DNA of 64,000 bases, from positions 7,504,293 through 7,568,292 of the forward strand of contig CM039210.1 in assembly GCA_008360975.2 (NCBI GenBank), given 5' to 3'. The stretch's first letter is position 1. Each line of letters opens with the position of its first letter. The DNA is from Lichenostomus cassidix (lineage: Eukaryota; Chordata; Aves; Passeriformes; Meliphagidae). The position numbers and the translations under genes were made by a program. The notes beneath the pieces are model-generated. The model made no database searches and had not been told where the DNA came from. It saw only the letters and a program-made list of their open reading frames with translations. Below are positions 10,133 through 22,754 of the stretch, piece after piece.

Positions 10133-10930
10133 CAACCTTCACATCTCCAACAAGGACTTCCCTGTTTGTTAGTATGAGGTCAAGCAGCACATCATTCCTT
10201 GTGGGATCCTCCACTGACTGTGACAGGAAGTTGTCATCTATGCTTTCCAGGAACCTCCTGGACTGTTTGTGCTTTGTTGTGTTGCTTCTCCAGCATATGC
10301 CAGTGTAGTTAAAGTCCCCTGAAAAAAACAGGGCTTGTGTTTGTGAGGCTGCTTCAAGCTGTCTGTAGAAGGCTTCATCCACTTCCTCCTCCTGATCAGG
10401 TGCCCGGTAGCAAACATCCACAACAGTGTTACCATTACTGATCTGCCCTTTTATCCTAACCCATAAGCTCTCAACTCACTCATCATCCATCCCAAGACAG
10501 AGCTCAATACATTCCAAGTGTAGCCTCACAGAAGGCAACTCCACCACCGCACCTTCCTGGTCTGTCTCTCCTAAGCAGTGTGTAGCCCTTCATGACAGCA
10601 TTCCAGTCATGTGAGCTTTCCCACCACATCTCCATAATCACAATGAGATCAAAGCACTGTGACTGCACACAAATCTCTAGTTACTCTTGTTTTTTCCCTG
10701 GTGTACAGGCCCTTTATAGAGCTTTTTGATGGTGTCAATATCCCAGTGGGGGTGCAAGGGGATACCCCATAGTCCTGTCTTCTTGTTATGTCTTTGGTTG
10801 CGTTGAGGAGTACATTCAGTGCAGGTAGCTAGGGGTGCAGCTGCAGTGTGAGCTGCAGATTGAGCTCTGGGTGGCAGTAGCCTGAGACAAGAGGCCATCA
10901 ACTGGCGCCGACTTTTGCATAACAAAAGGC
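10133..10930 (-). mobile_element. CR1 fragment, endonuclease part of ORF2
   Basis: The minus-strand translation reads CR1 apurinic-type endonuclease: CYRAPDQEEEVDEAF near 10400 and a GDFN block near 10310, with many lesions. The 3' part of this CR1 is not seen because provirus B was inserted at 10132. It marks the oldest layer at this end. Confidence 0.8.
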
Positions 10931-12557
10931 ACAGGGATCTGTGGTGCCAGCCATGTGACTGGACACTCAGCAGGAAGACTGCAGACTAATCACACTCATA
11001 GACTGTGAGGGTACAAAAGCACAAGGATTCGGTTGTTCAGGGTCCCTCCCTGTGTTGCCTTTTTGCCCCCTAAAATCAAGATCCAGGCGTGGTTAGGTGA
11101 TAAAATGTGGTTACCTTTATGAAGGGTCCCTTCAGGTGCACAACACACCAAAATACGCACCAAAAATGTGCTGAAGATACACACATGACATAGGGCAAGT
11201 ACAGTTTTATAAGTTTAGCAAATTAGCATAATTGAATAGAATCCCCAGTTAGAAACACAGATGATGAGGTAATGCCCCCTCTTGATTCGACCCTCTTCCA
11301 AAGCCCCCCTTTTGCTACTAGCTCTACTTTGTTTATGAGAATGTGTCTTGGAAGAGTGGCTCGACCTTGGTTCTCAGAAGCAGCAAGATTAGGATAGTCT
11401 TTAGGAATGTGTTTTGTCTTTCTGTCTAACAGGATAGGAAAAATACTAATTAATAGGCTAGGAAAAATGCTAGCTACAAATCTGTATAGTTATACAATAA
11501 TAGGTTACAGAGCTACAAATATATATATGAAGTATATATAAAAGCAAAAATCAGTTTGGCATTACCTGGAGGCACCAAATCGAGGTATTTTTCTGTTGTT
11601 GCACCATGATTAAATTGTTTTAAGGATGTCTGAGACTTCTATGGGAAACCTGGGGTTGAGATGGTAAGGAAACCTTGTCTGACCATGTGTGGTGTATGTG
11701 TGGAGTCACGGGGGGTACCTGCCAGCTCACTGGAGCAGCCTGCTGCAAAGGGGCTTTGGTCATATCTCAAGTGGTGCAAGTGTGACTGCCAGAGTGGCTC
11801 CTGGATGGTCAGACAGGAAAGTTTACTTAACAGTTGCTTGTACTTGCTGGAGGTATGCCCTCCTAAGCTTCCTTTTGCTACTTGGGTAGTTGCTATAGGT
11901 CTCCCCTTAAATATACTGCCAGTTGCTACCTTGAAATACAGGACTAAATGATGAAGCTTGTTGTACATGTAACACTGACATAGAAGTGAGAAACCTAGGT
12001 TCAATGTCCTTCTTGGCCTGAGAGGGGTGCGGAAAATCATGCTATGGAAAGCCGCTGTCCATAAAGAAGACAGAGGAGTCCTGCAACTTTATTTGAATAA
12101 AGGGAGAGAGTCCACTGGGGCATACCCCTGTGGGGTCTCTGTCTCTCAGTTTCAGAGGATGCAGCCTTCTTTTATCCTAATCTCCCGATTGCATGCTGCC
12201 CTCTTCCTTTCCCCATTGGCTGAGGTACTAGAAAAGTACAGCCTTCCCAAACCTTCATCCCCTTGAACATATAATTTTCCTCGAAGCTTCAGAAGTTCAG
12301 GCTATCTGGGTTCTGCAAGAGACTTTGTGTGGACCCATTTTTCTATTACCCTAAAGTTCAGGAGTTCAAACAGTAGTCAAACTGTCTGGGTTCTGTAACA
12401 AATTTGGGTGGCTTGAGGTTGGTGGAGACATTAAGACCCATTTCAAAGACATTAACACCCATTTCTCCTAAAGACCCTCACCCATCCAGTTGTTTGCAAA
12501 GGTATTAGAACCCATCTTTCTTATCAGAGGCCACAAGAAGAATGAGGAATATCTGTG
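10931..12557. other. Repeat-like, unassigned stretch
   Basis: No coding region. Two pieces look like LTR material on the minus strand. One is roughly 11000-11570. The other is roughly 12010-12540, with a reverse-complement AATAAA near 12092 and a reverse-complement TATA-like element near 12172. I could not find matching ends or target duplications, so I give no boundaries. Confidence 0.35.
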
Positions 12558-13453
12558 TGTTGAAGGTTGGGGGGGGTGGAATTTTCTCCATCCCTGTTAC
12601 TAGGAAACTCACAACCAGGTGCTCAGGGCCATTGAATCTTTTGTAAGAGACAAAGGCTGTGGCTGGGTGGAGCGAGGGGAGGAGGCACTCTGGCCGTTGT
12701 GACCGGCACTTGCTCGGGGGACACTGGAGGTGATGGAGGAAAGCTACTGTTTGCTTCTGGCTGTGACTGCAGGATGTCCAGCTGTGCTTCTGCCTTCTCC
12801 TGCCTGGCTGGGTGAGCTCTTGCTTGAGAAAAAGGCGCGGGATCCAACCCTTTTTCCCCGCCGGGAGCGCATGCCTCCCCGGCTGTGCTTTTGCAACAAC
12901 TGCGGAGGAGTCCGGCTGTCACTGCCCCTGCCCCGCTTGTGGGAGCACATGACGGCATCTGCCATAACTGAGGAGTTCCTGCTACCAGGTGAGCCAGCCC
13001 TGCTGCTCCAGCTCACCACTCCAAGCTCTCTGATGCGTGCCATCCTGCCGTCCAGCCTGTCTGCCATTACCAACCCTGTGAGACTGACCTAACCTCGCGC
13101 CACAGCACCACCTGCAGCTGCTTGGGAGTCATCTCACCTGCCCTGCCCAGCTGGGAGCTCAACAGCGCCCCTGCTGGTTGTGACCGTGACTACACCAAAC
13201 AGGAAAGTGCTTCGCAGCCCAGGGACATCCGTCACTGGGTTTCTGGTTTTGTTTGTTGTTGCTATTCTTGTTGTTGCTTGTTTACTCTGTTATAGATACT
13301 AGTAAAGAACTGTTATTCCTTTCCCCATATCTTTGCCTGAAAGCCCTTGATTCCAAAGTTAAAATTATTTGGAGCGAAGGGGGGGTCACATTCTCTATTC
13401 TAAGGGAGGTTTTCCACCTCTCTAAGCAGAGACCTGTCTTTCAAACCAAGACA
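12558..13453 (+). mobile_element. Solo LTR, family L3 copy 1
   Basis: Starts TGTTGAAGGTTGGGG and ends AACCAAGACA. The flanks are CTGTG (12553-12557) and CTGTT (13454-13458), an imperfect 5-bp TSD. It matches 23693-24594 in the same orientation and 16021-16948 in the opposite one. The strand given is only relative, as no clear TATA/poly(A) order was seen. Confidence 0.82.
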
Positions 13454-14502
13454 CTGTTTTTAGGGGTAAGATAAATGCAGGTGTGAGCCACAAGCGCCTG
13501 ACCTAAGACAATAGGAAATGAAGCCATACTTCCCTTTTGCAGAGAAAATGCTGTAATCCACTTTATTTAGCTGTATAGCCAGTGGTAGCATTTCCTTCAT
13601 TCAAGGTAAATCACTTGCTTTCTGTGGACCATATGATCCAGAGGGGGTGCTAGGTCATGTTACTCACATTGGTGAAGACAACATCCTACACAGATATCAA
13701 TCAGGTACTTAACTTGCAGAAGGTTAGACAGGATTTCAGATGCTCCCATGTCCCTAACATTCTTCATTAGCCCATTCTGTACATCTCTATGCTCCATCTC
13801 ATAACTGTTTGGGACCTCTTCTTAGATGTGTATGCACTGTATAAGAAGTTTGAGCACTTAAGGTTAAGTTCTGGATTTCAGTCCAGACCTAAATTAGGTG
13901 TTTCCCCTAGTTTGTGACAGCTTTAGTTCCATATTGCATCTCAGTCTCATGATTTTTTGAGGTGAGAATCTGTGATTTTTTTCCAAGTAGATTCACATTG
14001 CTTGCCTTGTTAATTTCAGGATTAGATTTCTCTTGAACTCTTTTTGGACACTCCTCAACATAATTCATTTCAATCTATTCCATCAGACAACATTGTGCCT
14101 GTGATTTGTGATTTGCAGTGATTCTCAGTTTTGTCCTAGGGCCAATTCCAAGCATTGGTCTTGTTTGATGATCTGAAATTTTCTCTCAGTAAATGCCTCT
14201 CTCCTCATGTGATCTCTTGAGTGTTGGCATTGGCTGAGGAACAAGATCTAACATCTCTCTAGTTTTGGAGGAGACAAAGAAATGCCTTTCTTTAAAAACT
14301 TTTAGTGAAGAGTCATGATGGTGGAAATTGCTTTACGCCCTGTGGTATGATCTGGGGCAGACTTCTCTGAGGAGTGTACAGAGTCTGATTTCTTACAGAA
14401 CCTCTTGGAAACCTAAGGAAGGAATAGGGAAGTCTGTTACCAAATGTTACATTTCTTTAAAAAGGAACGTTATATTTCTTTAAAAAGGAACCTATGCAGC
14501 AG
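13454..14502. other. Non-coding stretch
   Basis: No gene or recognisable element. It contains a 23-bp direct tandem duplication with one mismatch (14446-14468 and 14469-14491, unit ending TTTCTTTAAAAAGGAAC) just before the next LTR. Confidence 0.5.
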
Positions 14503-15127
14503 TGGGGGAGAATGTTGGAAGATTTAATCTGTGAAACAGATAGCTGCTGATGGGCAAGCTCTGGATAATGTCCATGTGTTAGAAAAACAAATTAAAATTT
14601 TGGCTTGACATGCTTCAATGCTCTCAGACCTGGAGAGGGGGGAAGTTAGCATGGCTTGGGAACAGGGATATACCATTGATAACTGAAGAATTTATGTGCC
14701 ACAAGGTCATTTGGCAGGACGCCCAAGATAAGGAGGCAGTAATTGTGCTGAAATCAGCTCCAAGTGGGTAAAAGAATTCTGGTAGAATCTGTGACCACCA
14801 ACCCACAGACCATCGACCCAAGAAACCCCCCAACCCAAACCCAACAGAAGAGAGGAACTGAGCATGTGGACTAATTAGCATGAGAAGCAAGAGAATCATT
14901 AACCAATAGAAATTAGAGTACTAATTAATAAGGGAACTATGCAACTTGTAGCCAATAAACACTAATTCCTTTGTTTGCTAAAATACATAAACAGTTCAAA
15001 GTTTTGATAACTGATGTATGTGTTTTGTGGAGTGATTCCCATGTACCTCAGTGCTGAATAAAGTAATGTCAACTTTCTAACCTAACAAACTGGTTAGAGA
15101 GTTTATTTCCCAGTTTTCGGCAGCACA
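14503..15127 (+). mobile_element. Solo LTR with 5-bp TSD AGCAG
   Basis: Starts TGGGGGAGAATG and ends CGGCAGCACA. It is flanked by AGCAG at 14498-14502 and 15128-15132. AATAAA occurs near 14955 and 15055, consistent with plus orientation. The right end is firm. The left end relies on the target duplication; an alternative start is the TGTGCTG at 14744, which forms a perfect inverted repeat with the end but has no TSD. Confidence 0.6.
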
Positions 15128-16020
15128 AGCAGAAGTTAATAATAAATATCAGATCACTCCATTTCTGTCTTACATTTTTTATTTGCTATATGCTTATAAG
15201 CAAGAGCTACAAACATTAATAAATGAAATAAACATTGTTATTGATTGAGCCTCATTATCCAATCAGAGACGTAGATTTAATTAAAGAATTTATTAATTAA
15301 AAAGCAAGCGGATATCAGTCAAGACAGCGCTGGATGGGCAGAGGTTCAAGCATACCTCTATGCACCGCGCCCCGGCTTACAGAGGATGAATTTTTATAAC
15401 CCTTTCGTATCCTACTCTCTCCGTATGCTTTGATTGGCGTTCCTTCATGAATCCTTGATTGACTGCTGAGTCGTCTAGGCTGTCGTGCTCTGCGTTGAGT
15501 GGTTGTTACTGGGCTTCCTGGGATGGTCTCACCGTGGGGGTTGCACAGGGCTCTTGGTAGGGGGAGGTTTTATGGCCCCTGAGTCAAATTCTTTTTGTAT
15601 CTGTCTCGTGGGGGTTGGGCAAATGCCGCTTGTAAGCATCCTGTGGGGGTTGCAGAGCCACTTGTTTAAGTATATTGGTTTAAAGCAAGAATCGTTTTTA
15701 TAACAGCAAAAAGAAAAATAAATGGAAAGGCAATTTAAGGCTTATCACCCTTTTCAAACAGTTCGTGAACTAAACTGATTGTAATTTATTACAACATTAC
15801 AATAAATCTGTCCGTTGTTTGCCAAACATCTGAAACTGCAGTTGAAAGATGTGATTTGTCCAAAAATGAGCATGTAATGCATATCTTGCCTATTTTTGCT
15901 ATGCCAAGCATGAGGGTCACGAGTGGCTCATTGCAGCTATATACAGCCCCAGTGAAACCAATAATTGTGCAACTGTTGGTGTGCAACTGTTTGCATACAA
16001 CAGGCTTCAAGGTTAGGGCC
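15128..16020. other. Probable LTR remnant and non-coding sequence
   Basis: About 15240-15665 looks like an LTR on the minus strand: reverse-complement AATAAA near 15286, reverse-complement TATA-like GTTATAAAAA near 15393, and a GTGGGGGTTG motif repeated three times. Ends could not be fixed. The rest is unassigned AT-rich sequence. Confidence 0.35.
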
Positions 16021-16948
16021 TGTCCTGTCTTGGTTTGAAAGACAGGTGCCTGCTAAGAGAGGTGGAAAACCTCCCTTAGAATAGAGAATGCGACCCCCCT
16101 TCCCACTGAATTATTTTAACTTTGGAATCAAGGGCTTTCAGGCAAAGACATGGGAAAAGGAATACCAGTTCTTTACTAGTATCTATAACAGAGTAAACAA
16201 GCAACAACAAGAATAACAACAACAAACAAAAACCAGAAACCTGGTGACGGATGTCCCTGGGCTGCCAAGCACTTTCCTGTTTGGTGTAGTCATGGTCACA
16301 ACCAGCAGGGGCGCTGTTGAGCTCCCAGCTGGGCAGGGCAGTTGCAATGACTCCCGAGCAGCTGCAGATGGCGCTGTGGCACGAGGTCAGGTTGGTCTCA
16401 CTAGTTGGTAATGGCAGACGGGCTGGGCGGCAGGATAATGCACAGCAGAGAGCTCAGAGCGACGAGCTAGAGTGGCAGGGCTGGCTCACCTGGGCTAGCC
16501 AGCAAAGGTGGTAGGAACTCCGCAGTTATGGCAAATGCTGCAGTGCGTTCCGGCGAGCGGGGCGGGGGCAGCAACAGCCGGACTCCTCCACAGTTGTTGC
16601 AAAAAATGCAGCCGGGGAGGTGCGTGCTTCCGGCGGGGAAAAAGGGATGGGATCCCATGCCCTTTCCCAAGCAAGAGCTCACCCAGCCAGGAACAGAAGG
16701 CAGAGCACAACTGGACGTCCCACGGTTGCAGCCAGAAGAAAACAGCAGCTTCCCTCTGTCACCTCCAGTGTCCAGCCAGCAAATGCTGGTCCAAAGGGTC
16801 AGAATGCCTCCTCCCCTCACCCCGCCCAGCCACAGCAGCCCCATCCTTTGTCTCTTACAAAAAGAGTTAATGGTTCTTAAGCACCTGCTTGTTTGTTCCA
16901 TAGTAACAGAGATGGAGAAAATTCCACCCCCCCCCCCAACCTTCAACA
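16021..16948 (-). mobile_element. Solo LTR, family L3 copy 2 (inverted)
   Basis: The plus strand starts TGTCCTGTCTTGG and ends CCTTCAACA. It has a perfect 5-bp TSD GGGCC (16016-16020 and 16949-16953). It is the reverse complement of the L3 copies at 12558 and 23693. A run of C residues (near 16927-16937) corresponds to the G run at the start of copy 1. Confidence 0.9.
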
Positions 16949-17231
16949 GGGCCACAAGTCCTGATTTGCATAGTTACACACAGGTAACTTTGCACTGATG
17001 AATGGTTTCCTTTATTTTTATTGTCTCTGATGTAGGGATCACAGAATCACAGAATTAACTAGGATGGAAAAGACCTTTGAGATCATCAAGTCCAACCTAT
17101 GACCGAACACCACCTTATCAAATAAATCATGGCACTGAGTGCCACATCCAGTCTATTTTAAAGACCTCCAGGGATGGTGACTCCACCACCTCCCTGGGCA
17201 GCCCATTCCAATGCCCAATCACTCTTTCTGT

Positions 17232-17880
17232 TGAAGCACGGAATTGACTCCACAACTCAGTTATGAAGTAGGTATGTGTTTATTCCAGCTGGGGTGCATG
17301 GGGGGTAGCCCCTCCAAAGACATGCACACCCTCAGCGGCACTTCACTAAGTTTATATTAGGTTACAGATTACATATGCATAAAGTTAGACAAAGCCCCTA
17401 TACATATTCATTACCCATCCCCGCTTTGTATTATAATGAGTTCAAAGTTCATTTAAATATGCTCGCGCAAGTGCAGTGTCTTCAAATTAATTGTGGGCGA
17501 GGGTCCCGATGATTAATTATGACAGATTCCCTCCTCTTCATCACGATGAACTGTTCACCCTGTTCCCTTGCGCATGCTCCCTTGGTCCTTGGTCCTAGTC
17601 CAAGCCTGAGAACCAACTCATACCGGTCCTGGGGTCCAAGGGCAGGATGCTCAGTTACACTTGGTGGTTTCTCTCAATTACTTGGCTCTCCTCTCTTTAT
17701 CCTCCCCGGTACCAGGTAGGCACAAATTCATTAAGAAAATAATAAATGGATTGCAGCTGGCATATCTTAGTAAATCATTATACAATCTCTGGCTCTGTGA
17801 ATCAGTTTAAAAATATTATTATTACTATTATCCAGCTTCTAGCTCTTTTACATTAGTAATTTCTATTTTACCCTAAATCA
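17232..17880 (-). mobile_element. Solo LTR inside CR1
   Basis: The CR1 consensus-like text breaks at 17231 and resumes at 17881. Minus-strand ends are TGATTTAGGG and GTGCTTCA. The flanks CTGT and CTGC suggest a 4-bp TSD (class I type) with one change. A reverse-complement AATAAA near 17278 supports minus orientation. Confidence 0.68.
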
Positions 17881-18424
17881 CTGCGAAGAATTTTTTCCTT
17901 ACGTCTAGCCAAAACTTTCCCTTGTGCAGCCTAAGACTGTCCTCTTGTCCTGTCACTGGTTGCCTGGGAGAACAGATCAACCCTTACCTGACTACAACCT
18001 CCTTTCAGGTAGTTGAAGAGGGTGATAAGGTCTCCCCTGAGTCTCCTTTTCTCCAGGCTAAACAACCCCAGCTCCCTCAGTCGCTCCTCATAGGGCTTGT
18101 GTTCTAGACCCTTCACCAGCTTTGTTGCCCTTCTCTGGATGCATTTGAGCATCTCAATATCCTTTCTAAATTGGGGGGCCCAGAACTGAATACAGTACTC
18201 AAGGTGCCATTCTAACCAGTGCCGAGTAAGGGGAAGAATGACTTCCCTGGTCCTGCTGGCCACACTATTCCTGATACAGGCCAGGATGCCATTGGCCTTC
18301 TTGGCCACATGGGCACACTGCTGGCTCATGTTCAGTCAACTGTCGACCAGCACCCCCAGGTCCCTTTCAGCTTGGATGCTGTCCAGCCACTCTGTCCCCA
18401 GCCTGTAGCACTGCAGAGGATTGT

Positions 18425-18946
18425 TGTCCTAGGTTGCAATATAGATGTAGTTAAGTATTCTATTACCACCAGCTGTGGGCCGTTAGCTGCTATCACCTGC
18501 TAATGACCCACTCCGGATGACAGGCAATGGGCCATCTGTTAGCTATTATCAGCTGCTAATGACCCACCCCGGATGATAGGCAATGGGCCATCAGGGACCA
18601 ACCGTGTGACTCATGGACTTATCTCATCCCATTGTGGGATGCTCTGCCCAGGAGGGAGGAACCAGGTGTTCCCATCTGGATATAACCTGGCCCTGGAACT
18701 GCCTGAGGTAGCCCTGTCTACTGGGTTCCCAGAGGACAAGAGCCACCACTGGATCTTCAGCTGGAGACTAGACCTTCACAGGATCACCGCTTCAACTGGA
18801 CTACTTCAGTTGGACTGCTACTACCACCCTAACAGGGTGTTAGGTTGTATCTGACTTTGTCAGTGCTTTTCCTTGTATTATTTCACTTATTTTTAATTTT
18901 AATCTTGACTTGTGATCTCCCACTGGTTTGTTTTCAAACCAATACA
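18425..18946 (+). mobile_element. Solo LTR inside CR1, TSD ATTGT
   Basis: 522 bp, starts TGTCCTAGGTTGC and ends AACCAATACA. It has a perfect 5-bp TSD ATTGT (18420-18424 and 18947-18951), and CR1 is continuous when it is discounted. It contains a roughly 70-bp internal direct repeat near 18465-18595 (GTGGGCCGTTAGCTGCTATC and a diverged second copy). Confidence 0.88.
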
Positions 18947-20005
18947 ATTGTTGTGGTCAAAGTGCAGGACCTGGCACTTGGACTTGTTAAACCATTTATT
19001 GTTGGGTTTGGTCCATCTATCCAGCCTGTCCAGGTCCCTCTGCAGAGTCCTCCTACCCTCCAGCAAATCGACACTCACACCCAGCTTGGTGTCATCTACA
19101 ATTTGCTGATGGTGGACTCAATCCCCTCATCCAGATCATCAATAAAAATATTAAACAGGCCCCAACACTGATCCCTGGGGGACACCAGTAGTGACTGGCT
19201 GCCAACTGGATACACCACCATTCACCACCACTCTCTGGGCCTGGCCATCCAGCCACTTTTTAACTCAGTAAAGAGTGAACATGTCCAAGCCGTGGGTTGC
19301 TAGCTTTTTCAGGAGTATGCTGTGTGAGACAGTGTCAAAGGCTTTGCTGAAGTCCAGGTAGACAACATCCACAGCCTTCCCCTCATCCACCAGGCGGGTC
19401 ACCTGGTCATAAAAGGAGATCAGGTTGGTCAGGCAGGACCTGCCCCTCCTAAATCAATGCTGGCTGGGTCTGATCCCTTGGCTGTCTTATAGGTGCCATG
19501 TGATCGCACTCAAGATGATCTGTTCCATAATCTTGCTGATTACTGAGGTCAGACTGACAGGCCTGTGATTTCCTGGATCCTCCTTACAGACCTTCTTATG
19601 GATGGGTGTCACACTGACCAGCTTCCAGTCAACCGGGACCTCCCCTGTGAGCCAGGACTGATGATAAATGATGGAGAGTGGCTTCGTGAGCTCATCTGCC
19701 AGCTCCCTCATCACTCTAGGATGGATCCCATCTGGTCCCATAGATTTGTGAGTATCTAAGTGGCTCAGCAGGTCACTAACTGCTTCCTCCTGGATTACAG
19801 GGGGGCTATTCTGCTCCCTACCCCCATCTACCAGCTCAGGAGGATGGTAGATAATTGTCTTCTTTATTTCATTTATGATGTAACTGCAAAGTTGCTTGTT
19901 ATCTTTCAGAACTTGCAGGATCCTGGCCCACAGCAATAAAATAAAAGAATTATTTAATATCACTGTTTCTTTTTAAGGAGTCCAGTCACCTCTGAGCATC
20001 TGATA

Positions 20006-21112
20006 TGTGTTGGTTTTGCTTGGTCCAGTTTTTGGTAGTGGGAGGGGGGCCACAAAGATGGCTCCTGTGTATCCTGTGTGAAGGTTCTGGAAGTTTTCAC
20101 CTTGTCCAGCAGAGCCAATCTCTGATGGCTCTGAAGATGATGGACATGCCGCTGGCCAAGCCTGGGCCAATTAGAGAGGTTGGTTACGCCTCCGTGATAA
20201 CATATTTAAGAAGAAATCAAAACAATGTGGGCACGTACTTTTTTTTAGCCAGAGGAGGGGGTGGAGGTGAGAATATGTGAGGAAAAACAACATGGAGACA
20301 CCAAGGTCAGTGGAAAAGGTGAGGGAGGAGGTGCTCTAGGCACTGGAGCTGACAATCCTCTGCTGGCCACGGTGAGGACCATGGTGAACCAGGCTGTCCC
20401 CCTGCAGCCCATGGGGTCCACAGGGGGTGCAGAGATCCACTCGCAGCCTGTGGAGAAGTGCCCACATCAGAGTTTGTGGATACCTGGAGGAGGTTGTGGT
20501 CCAGCGGGAGTCCCAGTGGAGAGAAAGGCCTTGCTCCCAAAATGGAACAGCGTGGCCTTGGAGGTCTGCATCCCGTGGACGAGTGGCCCACATCATAGTA
20601 GTTTTGGGAGGACTGTTTGCCCATGGGAGGAACTCATGTTGCAGCAGGTTTGGGCGGGCTGCTGCTTGTGAGATTTGGGCCCACGCCAGAGAAGTTCGCA
20701 GAGCACTGTCTCCCGTGGGAGGGACCCACGGCAAAGTAGAGGACTCCTCTCCCTGAGCAGTGAAAGATGATCTTGGTGATGGATTGACCAAACCCCCATA
20801 CCCTGTCCCTCTGTTCTGCTGCTGGGAAGGAGGGAGGGGGATGAGCAGAGAAATGGTGTCTTAAGAACTTATTTTTATTTCTCATTATCTTCCTTTGACT
20901 CTGTTAGGTTAATAAATCGCTTTGCAACTTTAAGTTTTCTGCCTGTTTTTCCCCCAGTGTGTCTTTCTCCCAGTTCCTTATCTCAACTCATGAGCCCTTT
21001 GTGTGTGTGTGTTAACTTTTTTTCCCCTCTCCTCTGCCCAACTGTGGCAGGGGAGAGCGGAGAGAGCAGATGTTGTAGGTGCCTGGCATTTGGTCAGGGT
21101 CAAACCACAACA
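20006..21112 (+). mobile_element. Solo LTR of the same superfamily as 1873-3254
   Basis: Starts TGTGTTGGTTTTGC and ends AACCACAACA. The flanks are TGATA (20001-20005) and TGGTA (21113-21117), a 5-bp TSD with one change. CATATTTAAG (near 20201) and AATAAA (20911-20916) give plus orientation. The middle matches the reverse complement of 1873-3254 (for example AGCCAATCTCTGATGGCTCT). Confidence 0.85.
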
Positions 21113-22754
21113 TGGTAAAATAGCTCATTTTTAATTACTGTGCTCTCCTTTTCTTTCGCTTGGGTTTCAAAGCCCATTTTCTAGACTGAGTCAGCAAATC
21201 CCCTTTTTCACTGTCAATAGAACACCTACATTTTTTAGAAGCCTGCAGAAATCTCTGTGCATGGATAATGAGTACAATCTCTTTTTTCCTGTGCGATATT
21301 TCACTTGACCTATTGTGATGTAACTTTTTTCTTTCCTAATGGTTCATTCACTATTTTATTTTATATAAAATCTTAATCCTTTTCCCTCCAGGTTTCTCTC
21401 ATGTCTTTGAAACAATGGAAATTCTGTGCAATACTGACAGACACTTGCCAATCTGTCTGGAGAGCACTAAGAAATTTACCAGTGTTTCCTCATGACCTCA
21501 CTCTTCAGCAGGGAGGAAAATTCTCTTGATTTAAGCAACAGTTGGAGAAGACAGGCAGAAATATTGAGGTCTTATGCCTTTTTCTCTTAAAATTTTTTCC
21601 TCTTCAAATGGGGAAAAGCAGAGTGCAGAAGTCCTCTAAAACAAAGAAAAATTAAGACTTATCGAATCAAAACATGTATGCACCCAATCATTTTAGTGGT
21701 CTATTACTTTGCCCACTCATTAACTTGAAATGACATATAAGAATTTGTAATCCACAGTCAATAATTTGGTAAGAATTATTTAAATGTTCTGCTGACTAAT
21801 GCATAACAGTCTAGTTTCCACACTCAGTTGGCTGCCAAAAGCAGGGTGTGAGTGTGATCCAACTTGACATAAATTAGATATAATGCTCTGATATAGTGGT
21901 GGTTTGCAGATTATTGAGTTTAAGAGATAGGAAGAAGATGACACATTAAATACCATGAAGATTGCCAGGCCTCTTTCACCCCTTAATTAGAGTGCTTTGC
22001 AACTCTACAATTAATTCTTCCCAAAGCCTGCTTGGAAATGCCTTTATGAACATCTTATTGCAATGATACTAGAGAAGTGAAATGCCAGCCAATTTGCTAA
22101 CAAAGAAGAAGAATAAAGAGGGTACTTCTATGGAAAATGCACAAGGTTGCTCTTCTTACTGTGATGATGAAGGAGTTAGAGTTTAAAAAACAAATTAAGC
22201 ATGCTGTAGTGCAGAAGGAAACAAGTAGTGATATGAGACAGTTCAAGTGGATACATTGTTGAGGAGGGAGACTGAGAATGGCCTTTGGCTTAAAAAATGA
22301 TGATGATATGAAATGCAGCAAGCAGTAATAACAGCAAGTGTGAGGGAGACATCTTCTCTATCCCCAAGTCTTTTAATTTCATTTTCTTTGAAAGAAAGGA
22401 GAAACCAAGGATATACGTCTACTGATTTTAATGTAGACACTGAACATTTATTTCAGTAAAGTACTTTCTATTTACTATCTTGCAACAGATATATTTTTGC
22501 CATCACAATCAAAATCCTTTACAAAATGTATAATTTCTGGATTGGCTGGCATGTTATATCTTTTATCTTTCCTTAGACTAAGATAATATCAGCACTACAG
22601 CAGTGCAAGGAGGGGTGAGGAGGTCTGCTCCACAGTCACTGCAACATGATACAGCACAGCTGAAAATCAGCTTTGACACTCTTAGTAGTCCAGAAGTAGT
22701 GTCATGGGTGAAGTGTTTGAATATTTACTCAGCTTTTCAAACAGTTTGTTCAGC
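21113..22754. other. Unique-looking intergenic sequence
   Basis: AT-rich, no coding frame of note and no recognisable transposable element. Probably ordinary non-coding DNA. Confidence 0.5.

Larger units (their letters stand above)
17039..19880 (-). mobile_element. CR1, 3' half of ORF2 plus 3' end, split by two LTRs
   Basis: On the minus strand it holds the CR1 reverse transcriptase N-terminal part (GPDGIHPR near 19720, WKLVSVTPIHKK near 19620) and the RT C-terminal part ([11 protein letters not shown] near 18280; [16 protein letters not shown] near 18080). The 3' end has the octamer-type tail at 17039-17055. The coding frames are broken. It is interrupted at 17232-17880 and 18425-18946 by LTRs. 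The 5' truncation lies near 19880. Confidence 0.88.

Noticed and set aside
12623..13092. Three overlapping 110-120 codon frames on both strands
   Set aside because: Contained in the G/C-rich part of the L3 LTR; the same pattern recurs in the L3 copies at 16021 and 23693.
14744..15127. Shorter LTR with perfect TGTGCTG/CAGCACA inverted repeat
   Set aside because: No matching target duplication; the longer reading from 14503 has a perfect AGCAG duplication, so I prefer it, but with limited confidence.
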